A DNA stretch of 30,746 nucleotides from CAZEFK01 sp964511405 (GCA_964511405.1 CAZEFK010000075.1:1-30746); one strand, 5' to 3'; shown: positions 8,554-16,103, counted from the stretch's first letter. The notes: generated from the letters alone by a model not told the origin. Numbers and translations: made by a program.

Positions 8554-8581
8554 GGGGACGCCGCGCCGGCGCGGCGTCCCC
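8554..8581 (-). promoter_or_regulatory. Perfect 28-base intercistronic palindrome
   Basis: GGGGACGCCGCGCC is followed directly by its exact reverse complement, giving 14-base arms with no spacer. It lies 7 bases after the binding-protein stop and 20 bases before the permease ATG. In binding-protein-dependent operons such as malE-malF, hairpins at this junction protect the upstream message from 3' decay or attenuate read-through, so the binding protein outnumbers the permease. There is no T-run, so it is more likely a stabiliser or partial attenuator than a full terminator. Confidence 0.6.
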
Positions 8582-8588
8582 GGACGGC

Positions 8589-9842
8589 CTACTGCGCGTT
8601 CTTCACGGCCGCGGCCAGCGCCGCCGGTGCGGCGGCGGCGTCCAGCTGCCCGTTCAGCTCGCGCGTGATCACGTCGTACATGGCGACCTTGATGTTGGCG
8701 CGGTTGGCGTGGCCGTGGGCGAACGAGCCCACCAGCGTGCCTTTGGCGCTGGCGTCCTTGAGGTCGGCCATGGCCTTCTTGCCGCAGGCGTCGAAGGCGG
8801 CGTCGGAGACGTCGGTGCGGGCCGGCGCCGAGCCCTTGACCACGTTGAAGGCCGACTGGAAGACCGGGTCCTCGACCGCCGCGACCAGCTTCAGCTGGGC
8901 GTCGCGCTCGCCCTGACCGACCTTGAAGGCCGCGAACTGGTCGGCGTTGAAGGTGACGATGCCCTGGGTCCCGGGGAAGCGCATGCACACGAAGTCCTGG
9001 TCGGGCTTCTTGCCGGCGGTCACGAACTCGCCCTTGGCCCAGTCGCCCATGATCTGGGCGCCGGCAGTGCCGTTGATCACCATGGCGGTGGCCAGGTTCC
9101 AGTCACGGCCCGGGAAGTTCGGGTCGAAATAGGTGCGCAGCTTGGACATGCGCTCGAACACCGTCTTCATGGTCGGCGACGACAGCGTCGCCTGGTCCAG
9201 GTCGATCAGCGCCTTTTTGTAGAAATCCAGGCCGGCGGTCGTCAGCGCCACCGAGTCGAACAGGGTGGCGTCCTCCCAGGGCTGGCCGCCATGGGCGATC
9301 GGGGTCACGCCCATGGCCTTCCATTTGTCCAACAGGGCGATGAACTCGTCCCAGTTCTGCGGCTGCTTGCCGCCGGCCTTGTCGAACAGCGCCTTGTTCA
9401 TCCACACCCAGTTGGTGGAGTGGACGTTGACCGGGGCCGCGATCCACTTGCCCTTGTACTTGGAGAAGGCCTGGAGCGCCGGCGGGATGACCTTGTCCCA
9501 GCCGCCCTGCCGGGCGACCTGGTCGATGTCCGAGAGCGCGCCCTGCTCGGCCCAGTCGGTGATGTCGAAGCCCAGCAACTGCACGGCGGCCGGCGGGTTG
9601 CCGGCGGCGACGCGGGCGCGCAGCGCGGTCATGGCCTGGGTGCCGCCGCCGCCGGCAACCGGCATGTCCTGCCAGCTGACGCCCTGCTTCTGCAGCAGGT
9701 CCTTCAGCACGGTCAGCGCCTTGGCCTCGCCGCCCGAGGTCCACCAGTGCAGGACCTCCACGGATTCGGCGGCGCGCGCCGCCGGGATCGCGACGGCGCC
9801 GGCCAGCAGCGCGGCGCCCAGGATGGCTCGACAGGTCTTCAT
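8589..9842 (-). CDS. Periplasmic sugar-binding protein (GtsA-like, SBP family 1)
   Basis: The 417-residue solute receptor of the CUT1 importer. A Sec signal peptide covers residues 1-24 (MKTCR, hydrophobic core, cleavage after AARA). The mature start ESVEVLHWWTSGGEAKAL, and later AGGGGTQAM, AAPVNVHSTNWVW, AHGGQPWEDATLF and AQIMGDWAKGEF, closely resemble glucose/mannose-binding proteins of the GtsA type in Pseudomonas. A hexose or hexoside is therefore the best guess for the ligand. The ATG is preceded by GGGAGGAAAC, a strong ribosome binding site. The 102-base gap upstream could hold its own promoter; it contains one half (TGGAAC, 9914-9919) of the LacI operator-like motif. The hairpin just downstream fits high expression relative to the permeases. 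Confidence 0.93.
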   Translation of the reverse strand: MKTCRAILGAALLAGAVAIPAARAAESVEVLHWWTSGGEAKALTVLKDLLQKQGVSWQDMPVAGGGGTQAMTALRARVAAGNPPAAVQLLGFDITDWAEQGALSDIDQVARQGGWDKVIPPALQAFSKYKGKWIAAPVNVHSTNWVWMNKALFDKAGGKQPQNWDEFIALLDKWKAMGVTPIAHGGQPWEDATLFDSVALTTAGLDFYKKALIDLDQATLSSPTMKTVFERMSKLRTYFDPNFPGRDWNLATAMVINGTAGAQIMGDWAKGEFVTAGKKPDQDFVCMRFPGTQGIVTFNADQFAAFKVGQGERDAQLKLVAAVEDPVFQSAFNVVKGSAPARTDVSDAAFDACGKKAMADLKDASAKGTLVGSFAHGHANRANIKVAMYDVITRELNGQLDAAAAPAALAAAVKNAQ

Positions 9843-9944
9843 GCAGTTTCCTCCCGTCTTGAGTTCAGGACCGGCTCCGGGTTCGGCCGCCCGGTATCCG
9901 ATCGTTGTGAAGGTGGAACATTTTTCGCCTGTTGTCGCGGCTCC

Positions 9945-10718
9945 TCATCGGTCGCCGAACGCCGGCGGGCGCTTCTCGCGGAAGCTGGCGACGCCCTCCT
10001 TCAGGTCCTCGGTGTAAGAGGTCAGCGCCCCGGCCAAGCCCTCGATGGCGAAGTCGGCTTCCTCGCCCTCGGCGGCGTTGATCAGCGACTTGGCGATCCC
10101 CACCGCGACCGGGCCGCGGCGGGCGATGGCCGCGGCCAGTGTGTCGGCGCGGGCCAGCGCCCCGCCCGTCGGCGCCAACTCGTCGGCCAGGCCCAGCGCC
10201 AGCGCCGCCTCGCCCTGGACCAACTCGCCGGCGAGGGCCAAGCGGCGGACCGTGTGGCTGCCGAAGCGGCGGACCAGGCGCTGGGTGCCCGACCAGCCCG
10301 GAATCATGCCCAAGCCGGTCTCGGGCAGGCCGAACTTGGCCTGCGGCTCGGCGATGCGGAAATCGGCGGTGCCCGCCAGCTCCAGCCCGCCGCCCAGGGC
10401 GTGGCCGGTGACGGCGGCGATCAGCGGCACGCGGAGCCGCGCCAGGCGGTCGAAGGCGCGGTGGCCGGCGCGCGTCCAGTGCCGCCACATGTCCAGGGGC
10501 TCGAGGGCACCCCAGGCGGCGATGTCGCCGCCGGCGCAGAACGCCTTGCCCTCGCCCGACAGGATCGCGGCGCGCACGCCGGGCGCCGCCTCGACGCGGT
10601 CGGCGGCGTCGACCAGACCGGCGATCATGTCCATGTCGAGGGCATTGAGCTTGTCGGCGCGGGTCAGCGTGATCCGCGCCACCGGGCCGTCGAGATCGAG
10701 CTTGACGAAGGGGCTCAC
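9945..10718 (-). CDS. Enoyl-CoA hydratase/isomerase family protein
   Basis: A 257-residue crotonase-fold enzyme that would hydrate an enoyl-CoA, or carry out a related reaction on a CoA thioester. The CoA/oxyanion region is KAFCAGGDIAAWG. Both catalytic glutamates of true hydratases are present with the usual spacing of 20: Glu113 in GHALGGGLELAG and Glu133 in GLPETGLG. I chose the GTG at 10718, which overlaps the CoA-transferase stop (GTGA) and has GGAGGG six bases ahead. Coupling to a CoA-transferase implies that the transferase supplies its CoA-ester substrate. The actual acyl group is unknown. Confidence 0.9.
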   Translation of the reverse strand: MSPFVKLDLDGPVARITLTRADKLNALDMDMIAGLVDAADRVEAAPGVRAAILSGEGKAFCAGGDIAAWGALEPLDMWRHWTRAGHRAFDRLARLRVPLIAAVTGHALGGGLELAGTADFRIAEPQAKFGLPETGLGMIPGWSGTQRLVRRFGSHTVRRLALAGELVQGEAALALGLADELAPTGGALARADTLAAAIARRGPVAVGIAKSLINAAEGEEADFAIEGLAGALTSYTEDLKEGVASFREKRPPAFGDR

Positions 10719-12304
10719 CGGGGGCCCTCCAAGGTCAGGCCCATGGGCTCGCGGCGGAACAGCCGCGGGTCCATGCGCTTCGGCGGCGCCGGCACGCGCA
10801 GCGGGAAGGCGGCCTGGGCCAGCACGTCGCGCTCGAGGTCGACGCCGGGCGCGACCTCGGTCACCGCCAGGCCCTCGGCGGTCAGCTCCAGCACGCAGCG
10901 CTCGGTGACATAGGTCGCCCGCTGACCCTGGGCGAGGGCGCGGGGGCCGGAGAACGACACCTGCTCGACCGCCTCGACCAGCTTCTTCACGCGGCCTTCC
11001 TTGCGGATGCGCAGGGCGCCGTCCTCGATCGCCAGGTCGGCGCCGGCGGTGAAGAAGCCCGAGAACACGATCCGCCGGGCGCGCGCCGTGATGTCGACGA
11101 AGCCGCCGGCGCCGGCGGTCACGTGCGGCCGGAAGCCCAGCTTCGACACGTTGACCGAACCCTGCCGGTCGATCTCCAGGAACGACAGCAGCGACAGGTC
11201 GAAGCCGCCGCCCTGGAAGTAGGTGAACTGGTAGGGCGAGGGCAGCACCGCTTCGGCGTTGGCGGCGCAGCCGAACTGGAAGTCCAAGAGCGGCACGCCG
11301 CCGATGGCGCCCTGCTCGATCACCCAGGTGACCCGGCCGTGCAGGCCTTCCTCCAGCAGGATGCGCGGAACGTTGGCCGAGACCCCGAAGCCGATATTGA
11401 CCACGTCGCCGTCCCGCAGCTCCTGCGCGACCCGGCGCGCCATCGCCTTCTGGACGCCGAACTCGGTCAGCGCGAATTCGGACAGGGGCCGCTGGATCTC
11501 GCCCGAGATCGCCGGGTCGTAGGCGGTCTGGGTCGTCTGCATCTGGTCGGGCGCGACCACGATGGCGTCGACCAGCACGCCCGGCACCAGCACGTCGTGG
11601 GGCTTGATGGTGCCGGCGCGGACCAGGCGCTTGACCTGGGCGATCACGACGCCGCCGTTGTTGCGCACGGCGAGCGCCTGGTCGAGCGGCCCCAGATAGC
11701 CGCCCTCCTGCTCGTAGGAGAGGTTGCCGCGCTCGTCGGCGGTGGTGGCGCGGATGATCGCGATCTGCGGCACGATCGTCGGGAAGAACAGCCAGCTGTC
11801 GCCGGCGAACTCGATCCGGCGCACCACCGGCTGCTCGGCGGCCCGACCGTTCATGGCGCAGCCCTCGTGCGCGGGATCGACGAAGGTGTCCATGCCGACC
11901 TTGGTGATCACGCCCGGGCGCCGGGCCGCGGCCTCGCGGTGCAGGTCGAACAGGATGCCCGACGGGATGTTGTAGGCCGGGATCCGGTTCTCGGTGATCA
12001 TCCGCCAGATCTGGGGCGGCTCGGCCGAGGACGGGCCCGAGGGGTAGGAGCCGGCCAGCACGCGCGCCAGCAGGCCGTCCTGCGCGATGTGGTCGATGCC
12101 CGCGATGCCCCACATGTCGCCGGCCGCGATCGGGTGCAGGGTGGTCAAGCCGCGCGGATGCCCGCTCGCCGCGAAGCGCCGGCCGATGGCGGCCAGCACC
12201 GCGTCCGGGCAGCCCAGGCCCGAGGACGACGAGACGGTGACCACCGCGCCGTCGGGGATCAGCCCGGCGGCATCGTCGGCGGTCAGGACGCGGGGAAACG
12301 GCAT
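10715..12304 (-). CDS. Acyl-CoA:acetate/3-ketoacid CoA-transferase (YdiF type)
   Basis: A 529-residue family I CoA-transferase with the alpha and beta halves fused, as in E. coli YdiF. It moves CoA from a donor such as acetyl-CoA to a carboxylic acid through a glutamyl-CoA thioester. The probable catalytic Glu is Glu330 in VIEQGAIGGVP, and the glycine-rich oxyanion loop is TAGAGGFVDI. The alpha half carries VSSSSGLG, NIPSG and YLGPLDQA-like stretches. The ATG at 12304 follows GAGGAG and sits 10 bases after the dehydrogenase stop. Its stop overlaps the hydratase start. In context it probably activates an acid formed by the dehydrogenases of the locus. Confidence 0.9.
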   Translation of the reverse strand: MPFPRVLTADDAAGLIPDGAVVTVSSSSGLGCPDAVLAAIGRRFAASGHPRGLTTLHPIAAGDMWGIAGIDHIAQDGLLARVLAGSYPSGPSSAEPPQIWRMITENRIPAYNIPSGILFDLHREAAARRPGVITKVGMDTFVDPAHEGCAMNGRAAEQPVVRRIEFAGDSWLFFPTIVPQIAIIRATTADERGNLSYEQEGGYLGPLDQALAVRNNGGVVIAQVKRLVRAGTIKPHDVLVPGVLVDAIVVAPDQMQTTQTAYDPAISGEIQRPLSEFALTEFGVQKAMARRVAQELRDGDVVNIGFGVSANVPRILLEEGLHGRVTWVIEQGAIGGVPLLDFQFGCAANAEAVLPSPYQFTYFQGGGFDLSLLSFLEIDRQGSVNVSKLGFRPHVTAGAGGFVDITARARRIVFSGFFTAGADLAIEDGALRIRKEGRVKKLVEAVEQVSFSGPRALAQGQRATYVTERCVLELTAEGLAVTEVAPGVDLERDVLAQAAFPLRVPAPPKRMDPRLFRREPMGLTLEGPR

Positions 12305-12314
12305 TGTGGGCTCC

Positions 12315-13310
12315 TCAGGGTTCGACCGGAACGGCGCGGCCGGTGCGGGCGGCCTCGGCGACCGCCAGGGCCGTGGCCAGCGAGCGCACGCCGTCGGCGC
12401 CGGTCGCGGCCGGGCTGCCGTGGCCGGCGATGGCGGCGTGGAAGGCGGCGACCGCGCGCTCGTAGAGATTGTCGGCGTCGGTCGGCAGCATGATGTCGCC
12501 GTCGGCCGTGCGCAGGCGCACCGTGCCGATCGGGCGCTGGGTCATGCAGTCGGTGCCGACCAGGGAGCCGTCGGTGCCGTGGACCTCGAAGCCGGTGGCG
12601 GCATAGCGGGTGGTGAAGGCGTCGTGGATCTGCGCCAGCAGGCCGGAGCGGAAGCGCAGCACGCCCATGACGCCGTCCTCGACAGCCCCGGCGGCCAGGC
12701 CGCCCGACTGGGTCGCGGCGATCGCCTCGACCGGCTCGTCGTCGAGCACGAAGCGCAGGGTGTCGGCGTCGTGCACGGTGATGTCGAGGATCACCCCGGC
12801 CCCCGACTCGGGCCGGTCGAGCCGCCAGCCCTGCAGGTGCGCTGGCAGATAGACGGCATGGAAGACGCGGGCGAACAGCGGCCGGCCGATGCGGCCGTCC
12901 TGGATCGCCCGGCGCAAGGCCCGGTGGGTGCCGGCGTTGCGCAGATGGTGGTTGGTGCCGAGCACGACGCCGGCCTCGGCGCAGGCGCGGACCATGCCGC
13001 GCGCGGCGGCGGCGGTCAGCGCCAGCGGCTTCTCGCACAGCACATGGCGGCCGGCGGCGGCCGCCGCCAGGGTCTGGTCCTCATGGCGCTCGTTGGTGGT
13101 CGCGATGTAGACGGCATCGACGCCGTCGAGCAGCGCCGGCAGCGACGTCGTGCCGAGCGGGACGGCGTTGGCGGCGGCGAAGGCCTGGGCGCGACCGGCG
13201 TCGCTGCTCATGACCGTGGCGACGATGCCGCCCTGGGCGCGCACCGCCGGAATCATCCATTCCCGGGCGATCGTGCTGGCGCCGATGAATCCCCAGCGGA
13301 TCTGGCTCAA
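12315..13310 (-). CDS. Gfo/Idh/MocA-family NAD(P)-dependent dehydrogenase
   Basis: A 331-residue sugar or cyclitol dehydrogenase-like protein. The nucleotide-binding motif is WGFIGAS at residues 6-12, and the family CEKPLAL motif with catalytic Lys94 is clear. A C-terminal alpha/beta substrate domain follows (GAGVILDITVHDADTLRFVL). The start is the TTG at 13310: AGGAGG lies eight bases upstream, the TTG overlaps the regulator's stop (TTGA), and the Rossmann fold begins at once. An alternative TTG ten codons upstream lacks such a site. Members oxidise or reduce sugars, inositols and 3-keto-glycosides. The gene directly follows the LacI-type regulator and heads the structural genes. Confidence 0.9.
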   Translation of the reverse strand: MSQIRWGFIGASTIAREWMIPAVRAQGGIVATVMSSDAGRAQAFAAANAVPLGTTSLPALLDGVDAVYIATTNERHEDQTLAAAAAGRHVLCEKPLALTAAAARGMVRACAEAGVVLGTNHHLRNAGTHRALRRAIQDGRIGRPLFARVFHAVYLPAHLQGWRLDRPESGAGVILDITVHDADTLRFVLDDEPVEAIAATQSGGLAAGAVEDGVMGVLRFRSGLLAQIHDAFTTRYAATGFEVHGTDGSLVGTDCMTQRPIGTVRLRTADGDIMLPTDADNLYERAVAAFHAAIAGHGSPAATGADGVRSLATALAVAEAARTGRAVPVEP

Positions 13311-14344
13311 CTGGCTTGCCTCCTGGCTTGGGCGCCGCAACTGGCGCGGACCACCAGCCGCGCTTCGCCGACATGGGCGTCGACCCGGCGCTGGCCCTCC
13401 GCGATCTGCCGCAGCAGCATCTGGGCGGCGCGCTCGCCCAGGCCGGGCGGGTCGATCGCCACCGTGGTCAGCGCTGGCGTGACCAGCTGCGCCTCGCGGG
13501 TGTCGTCGAACCCCACCACCGCCACGTCGCGCCCCGGCACCCGGCCGGCACGAGCAATGGCGTGCAGGGCGCCGATGGCGACTACGTCGTTGAAGCAGAC
13601 CGCGGCGGTCGGCGGCTGCGGCAGCGCCAGCAGCCGGCTCATGGCCTCGGCGCCGCCATCCATGGTCGGGCGGCTCTCGACCAGCCAGTCGGGGGCGGGG
13701 ACCAGCTGGGCGGCGGCCAGGGCCTGGCGGTAGCCGGCGACACGGTCGCGGCGCACGCCCATGCCGTCCAGGCCGCCGATGAAGGCGATCGCGGTGTGGC
13801 CCAGGCCGATCAGGTGGGCGGTGGCGCGGGCGGCACCGCCGCTGTCGTCGCTGACCACCAGCGCGCTGCGCACGTCGGGCACGCGCCGGATGGCGAGCAC
13901 GAACGGGAAGCTGGGGCCGACCAGCCGCTCGATCTCGGCCGCATCGGTGCCGATGGCCGGCGACAGGATCAGCCCGGCGGCGCCATGCTCGCGCATGGCC
14001 CGCACGACGTCGGCTTGGCGACTAAGGCTCTCGGCGGCGTTGGCCAGGAACGGCACGTAGCCCGAGGCCTGCAGCGCCCGCTCGATGCCGATCGCCAGCT
14101 CCGTGAAGAAGGGGTTCGACAGGTCGTTGATGACCATGCCGACCAGGCCGGTGCGCGCTCGGCGCAGGCTGGCGGCACCGCGGTTATAGACATAGCCGAG
14201 CTCGGTCATCGCCGCCGCCACGCGCGCCCGCGTCTCGGCGCGCACCAGCGGGCTGGCCTTCAGCACCAGCGACACGGTCGACTTCGACACGCCGGCCCGG
14301 CGCGCGATGTCGACGATGGTGACGCTGCGGCCGTCCCGTGCCAC
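13307..14344 (-). CDS. LacI-family transcriptional regulator
   Basis: A 345-residue regulator. The N-terminal helix-turn-helix is TIVDIARRAGVSKSTVSLVL (residues 9-28). The hinge region is NRGAASLRRARTGLVGMVI, followed by a periplasmic-binding-protein-like effector domain with DLSNPFF, GHTAIAFIGG, CFNDVVAIG and VVGFDDT. An ATG 12 codons upstream (14380) is in frame, but I chose the GTG at 14344. It has GGGAGG seven bases upstream, and the extra codons would translate straight through the -10 box and operator palindrome. The operator over its promoter predicts autoregulation, with a sugar or catabolite as inducer. The stop overlaps the dehydrogenase start, so regulator and structural genes share a transcript. 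Confidence 0.93.
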   Translation of the reverse strand: MARDGRSVTIVDIARRAGVSKSTVSLVLKASPLVRAETRARVAAAMTELGYVYNRGAASLRRARTGLVGMVINDLSNPFFTELAIGIERALQASGYVPFLANAAESLSRQADVVRAMREHGAAGLILSPAIGTDAAEIERLVGPSFPFVLAIRRVPDVRSALVVSDDSGGAARATAHLIGLGHTAIAFIGGLDGMGVRRDRVAGYRQALAAAQLVPAPDWLVESRPTMDGGAEAMSRLLALPQPPTAAVCFNDVVAIGALHAIARAGRVPGRDVAVVGFDDTREAQLVTPALTTVAIDPPGLGERAAQMLLRQIAEGQRRVDAHVGEARLVVRASCGAQARRQAS

Positions 14345-14362
14345 TCGGTTGCCTCCCTGAAT

Positions 14363-14374
14363 TGGAACGTTCCA
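14363..14374. promoter_or_regulatory. Operator-like palindrome O1 of the LacI-family regulator
   Basis: TGGAACGTTCCA is a perfect 12-base palindrome with a central CG, the hallmark of LacI-family operators. It overlaps the predicted -10 box and start site of the regulator's own promoter, a position expected for repression. A second copy lies 63 bp upstream. Confidence 0.75.
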
Positions 14375-14399
14375 TATCATGGCCGTGGCGAGCTGACAA
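14371..14399 (-). promoter_or_regulatory. Predicted sigma-70 promoter of the LacI-led operon
   Basis: On the minus strand, TTGTCA (14394-14399, 5 of 6 to the -35 consensus) is separated by 17 bases from TATGGA (14371-14376, 3 of 6). The start would fall near 14364, giving a leader of about 20 bases before the GTG at 14344. The -10 is embedded in operator O1. Confidence 0.5.
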
Positions 14400-14425
14400 T
14401 AGGCAAGCCAAGGTCTGTCGCGGTG

Positions 14426-14437
14426 TGGAACGATCCA
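14426..14437. promoter_or_regulatory. Operator-like palindrome O2
   Basis: TGGAACGATCCA matches O1 at 11 of 12 positions. Centre-to-centre distance to O1 is 63 bp, six helical turns, so two repressor dimers would lie on the same DNA face. This suits looping or cooperative binding. It lies upstream of the -35 box. Confidence 0.65.
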
Positions 14438-14463
14438 ATCAGGCGGTCAGGAAGGCGGAGGTG

Positions 14464-14498
14464 TCGACGACCTCAGCCGTTCCCGCTGAGGTCGTCGA
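14464..14498 (-). terminator. 14-base-pair stem-loop downstream of the amidotransferase gene
   Basis: TCGACGACCTCAGC and its exact reverse complement flank a 7-base loop (CGTTCCC). It lies 89 bases after the amidotransferase stop and upstream of the LacI-family promoter. It probably ends or insulates the leftward transcript before the regulated operon. Neither flank has a T-run, so termination strength is unclear. The surrounding interval 14345-14587 shows no convincing gene and holds only this hairpin, the two operators and the promoter. Confidence 0.5.
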
Positions 14499-14587
14499 AG
14501 AACACTTTGTCGGCCTCCAGCCCCGCAGGGCGAAACTCCGATCCCTCGCCGTGTAGATAGTGATGCCCTGGCCTGCCCTCGGTCAGG

Positions 14588-15424
14588 TCACCGCACGACT
14601 GCGGTCCGCAGCCAGGCACCGAACTCCGCGGTGCGCCGCAGCGGGTCCAGGACGTCCGGGCCGATGCCGTAGCGCCAGGCCAGGTCGCGCCGGTCCGGGG
14701 CGGCCTCGAGCGTCCGGTAGTCCTGGGCCAGGCCATGCAGGGCCGCATCGTCGGGTCCGAACCCCTCCGCGGCCAGCTGCGGCGCGCGCAGGTCGAAGAT
14801 CGCCGCCAGCATCCCGAGCGTGATCTCCGGATGGTATTGCACGCCGTAGAAGCTGCCGCCGCCCGGCGTTTCGGCCGCCAGGGCCTGGACGGCGCTGATG
14901 CTGTTGCTGGCCAGCACCCGCGCGCCCGGCGGCGGCGTCTCGACCTCGTCCAGGTGGGTGCACAGGGCGTCGAAGATCGGCGGCCGGCCGGCCAGCACCG
15001 GGTGGGCACGGCCGGCCTCGGTCAAGGTGACGGCGCGCGCGACGCCGATCTCGCGGCCGTTGGGGTTGCGGCGCACCGTCCCGCCCAGGGCGACCGCCGC
15101 GAGCTGCAGGCCCCAGCAGCTTCCCCATACCGGCAGCGGCGTGGCGAACACCGCCCGCGCGAACTCGATCTGGCGCAGGGCCGCGGGCGTGCGGTCGCCG
15201 ATATGCAACGTCGAGCCGGTCAGGATCACGCCGTCGACGCCGTCGAGCGCGGCGCCGGCCGGCAGCGCCGCGTCGTCGGCGATGTTGACGATGGTGCAGA
15301 CGACGTCGGGCGCGTGCAGCCGCAGCGCCTGCTCGAACAGGGTGGCGTTGAAGGGGGCGCCGGCCGCGGCAACCTGGCGCTGCGAGTCGGTGGGCCAGCA
15401 GTCGGCAATTAGGATCCGGGGCAT
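14588..15424 (-). CDS. Class I glutamine amidotransferase-like protein
   Basis: A 278-residue protein of the GATase1 fold, related to stand-alone GMP-synthase-like amidotransferases. The nucleophile elbow is WGSCWGLQLAA with Cys103, and the rest of the triad is His198 and Glu200 in YGVQYHPEITLG. An oxyanion-type glycine pair is in ILTGS. The first 190-230 residues cover the domain; the last 70 or so form an extension of unknown role. The frame is open far upstream, but MPRILIADCWPTDS begins the fold, so I chose the ATG at 15424. No synthetase partner is adjacent, so it may be a gamma-glutamyl hydrolase-like enzyme; the substrate is unknown. Confidence 0.85.
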   Translation of the reverse strand: MPRILIADCWPTDSQRQVAAAGAPFNATLFEQALRLHAPDVVCTIVNIADDAALPAGAALDGVDGVILTGSTLHIGDRTPAALRQIEFARAVFATPLPVWGSCWGLQLAAVALGGTVRRNPNGREIGVARAVTLTEAGRAHPVLAGRPPIFDALCTHLDEVETPPPGARVLASNSISAVQALAAETPGGGSFYGVQYHPEITLGMLAAIFDLRAPQLAAEGFGPDDAALHGLAQDYRTLEAAPDRRDLAWRYGIGPDVLDPLRRTAEFGAWLRTAVVR

Positions 15425-15458
15425 CGGCGGTCGATCGGTATCGGGGCGCGAACTCTTG

Positions 15459-15486
15459 CATATAGGACGCCGCCGCCGAACGTCTA
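15459..15486 (-). promoter_or_regulatory. Possible promoter of the amidotransferase gene
   Basis: On the minus strand TAGACG (15481-15486) and TATATG (15459-15464) are spaced 16 bases apart, 35 bases before the ATG. This is the only AT-rich spot in the short gap after the upstream gene's stop. Evidence is limited to this match. Confidence 0.3.
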
Positions 15487-15491
15487 CGCCG

Positions 15492-16103
15492 TCAGCTTCC
15501 CTGCGCGACCCGGGTGCGGTGGCGCCGCGGCCGCACCGTGTCGATCGGCGCCGACAGGGCGAGGCGCCGATCGAAATTGGCGGCATAGAGCGCGACGGTC
15601 GGCGGGTCCTGGAGCACGACCAGGTTCTCGGCATTGCGGGTGTTGGCCGCGCGCGTGAAGTTGTAGCTGCCGGTGATGACCCGCCGGCGGTCGATGACCA
15701 TCACCTTGTTGTGGGCGATCGCGGCCTTGAGGTCGGCGCGCACCGGGATGCCGGCGGCTTGGAGCAGCGGCGCCAGCGAGCGCCGGTCGGCGCGGTTCGA
15801 GCGATCCAGGATCACGCTGACCACGACGCCGCGGGCGTGCGCGGCCAGGATCGCCGCGCCGACGCGCGGGTCGGTGAAGCCATAGGCCTGGATCAGCAGC
15901 TCGCGCTGCGCCCGGCCGATCTCGCCGGCGATCACGCCGGCGCAGTCCATCGGCGGGGCGAAGCACACGGCTTCGACCGGCGCCGCCTGGGCGGTGGGCG
16001 CCGCCGCGCCGCCGCCCCCCGCGCCGCCGCTCTCGGCGGCACAGCCGGCCGCGAGCAGGGCCAGCGCCAGGGCGGCGATCCTAGGCGACAAGGGGGGCCA
16101 CAA
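15492..16103 (-). CDS. Phospholipase D-like nuclease, lipoprotein
   Basis: A 203-residue protein with one PLD active-site motif, HNKVMVIDRRRVITGSYNF (His131, Lys133, Asp138), as in the Nuc family of small dimeric nucleases. The N-terminus is a lipoprotein signal ending LALLAAGC, so the protein is exported and lipid-anchored. RELLIQAYGFTDP and VVVSVILDRSNRAD match the core strands. I chose the TTG at 16103, with GGAG seven bases upstream and a 21-residue signal. An ATG at 16139 is also in frame but has no ribosome binding site, and its extra codons show poor third-position GC while overlapping the small reading frame beside it. It probably cleaves nucleic acid or phosphodiesters in the periplasm. 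Confidence 0.82.
   Translation of the reverse strand: MWPPLSPRIAALALALLAAGCAAESGGAGGGGAAAPTAQAAPVEAVCFAPPMDCAGVIAGEIGRAQRELLIQAYGFTDPRVGAAILAAHARGVVVSVILDRSNRADRRSLAPLLQAAGIPVRADLKAAIAHNKVMVIDRRRVITGSYNFTRAANTRNAENLVVLQDPPTVALYAANFDRRLALSAPIDTVRPRRHRTRVAQGS

Noticed and set aside
14345..14380. ATG at 14380 as the start of the LacI-family regulator
   Set aside because: It would place the -10 box and operator palindrome in the coding region, and the GTG at 14344 has a GGGAGG site at ideal spacing.
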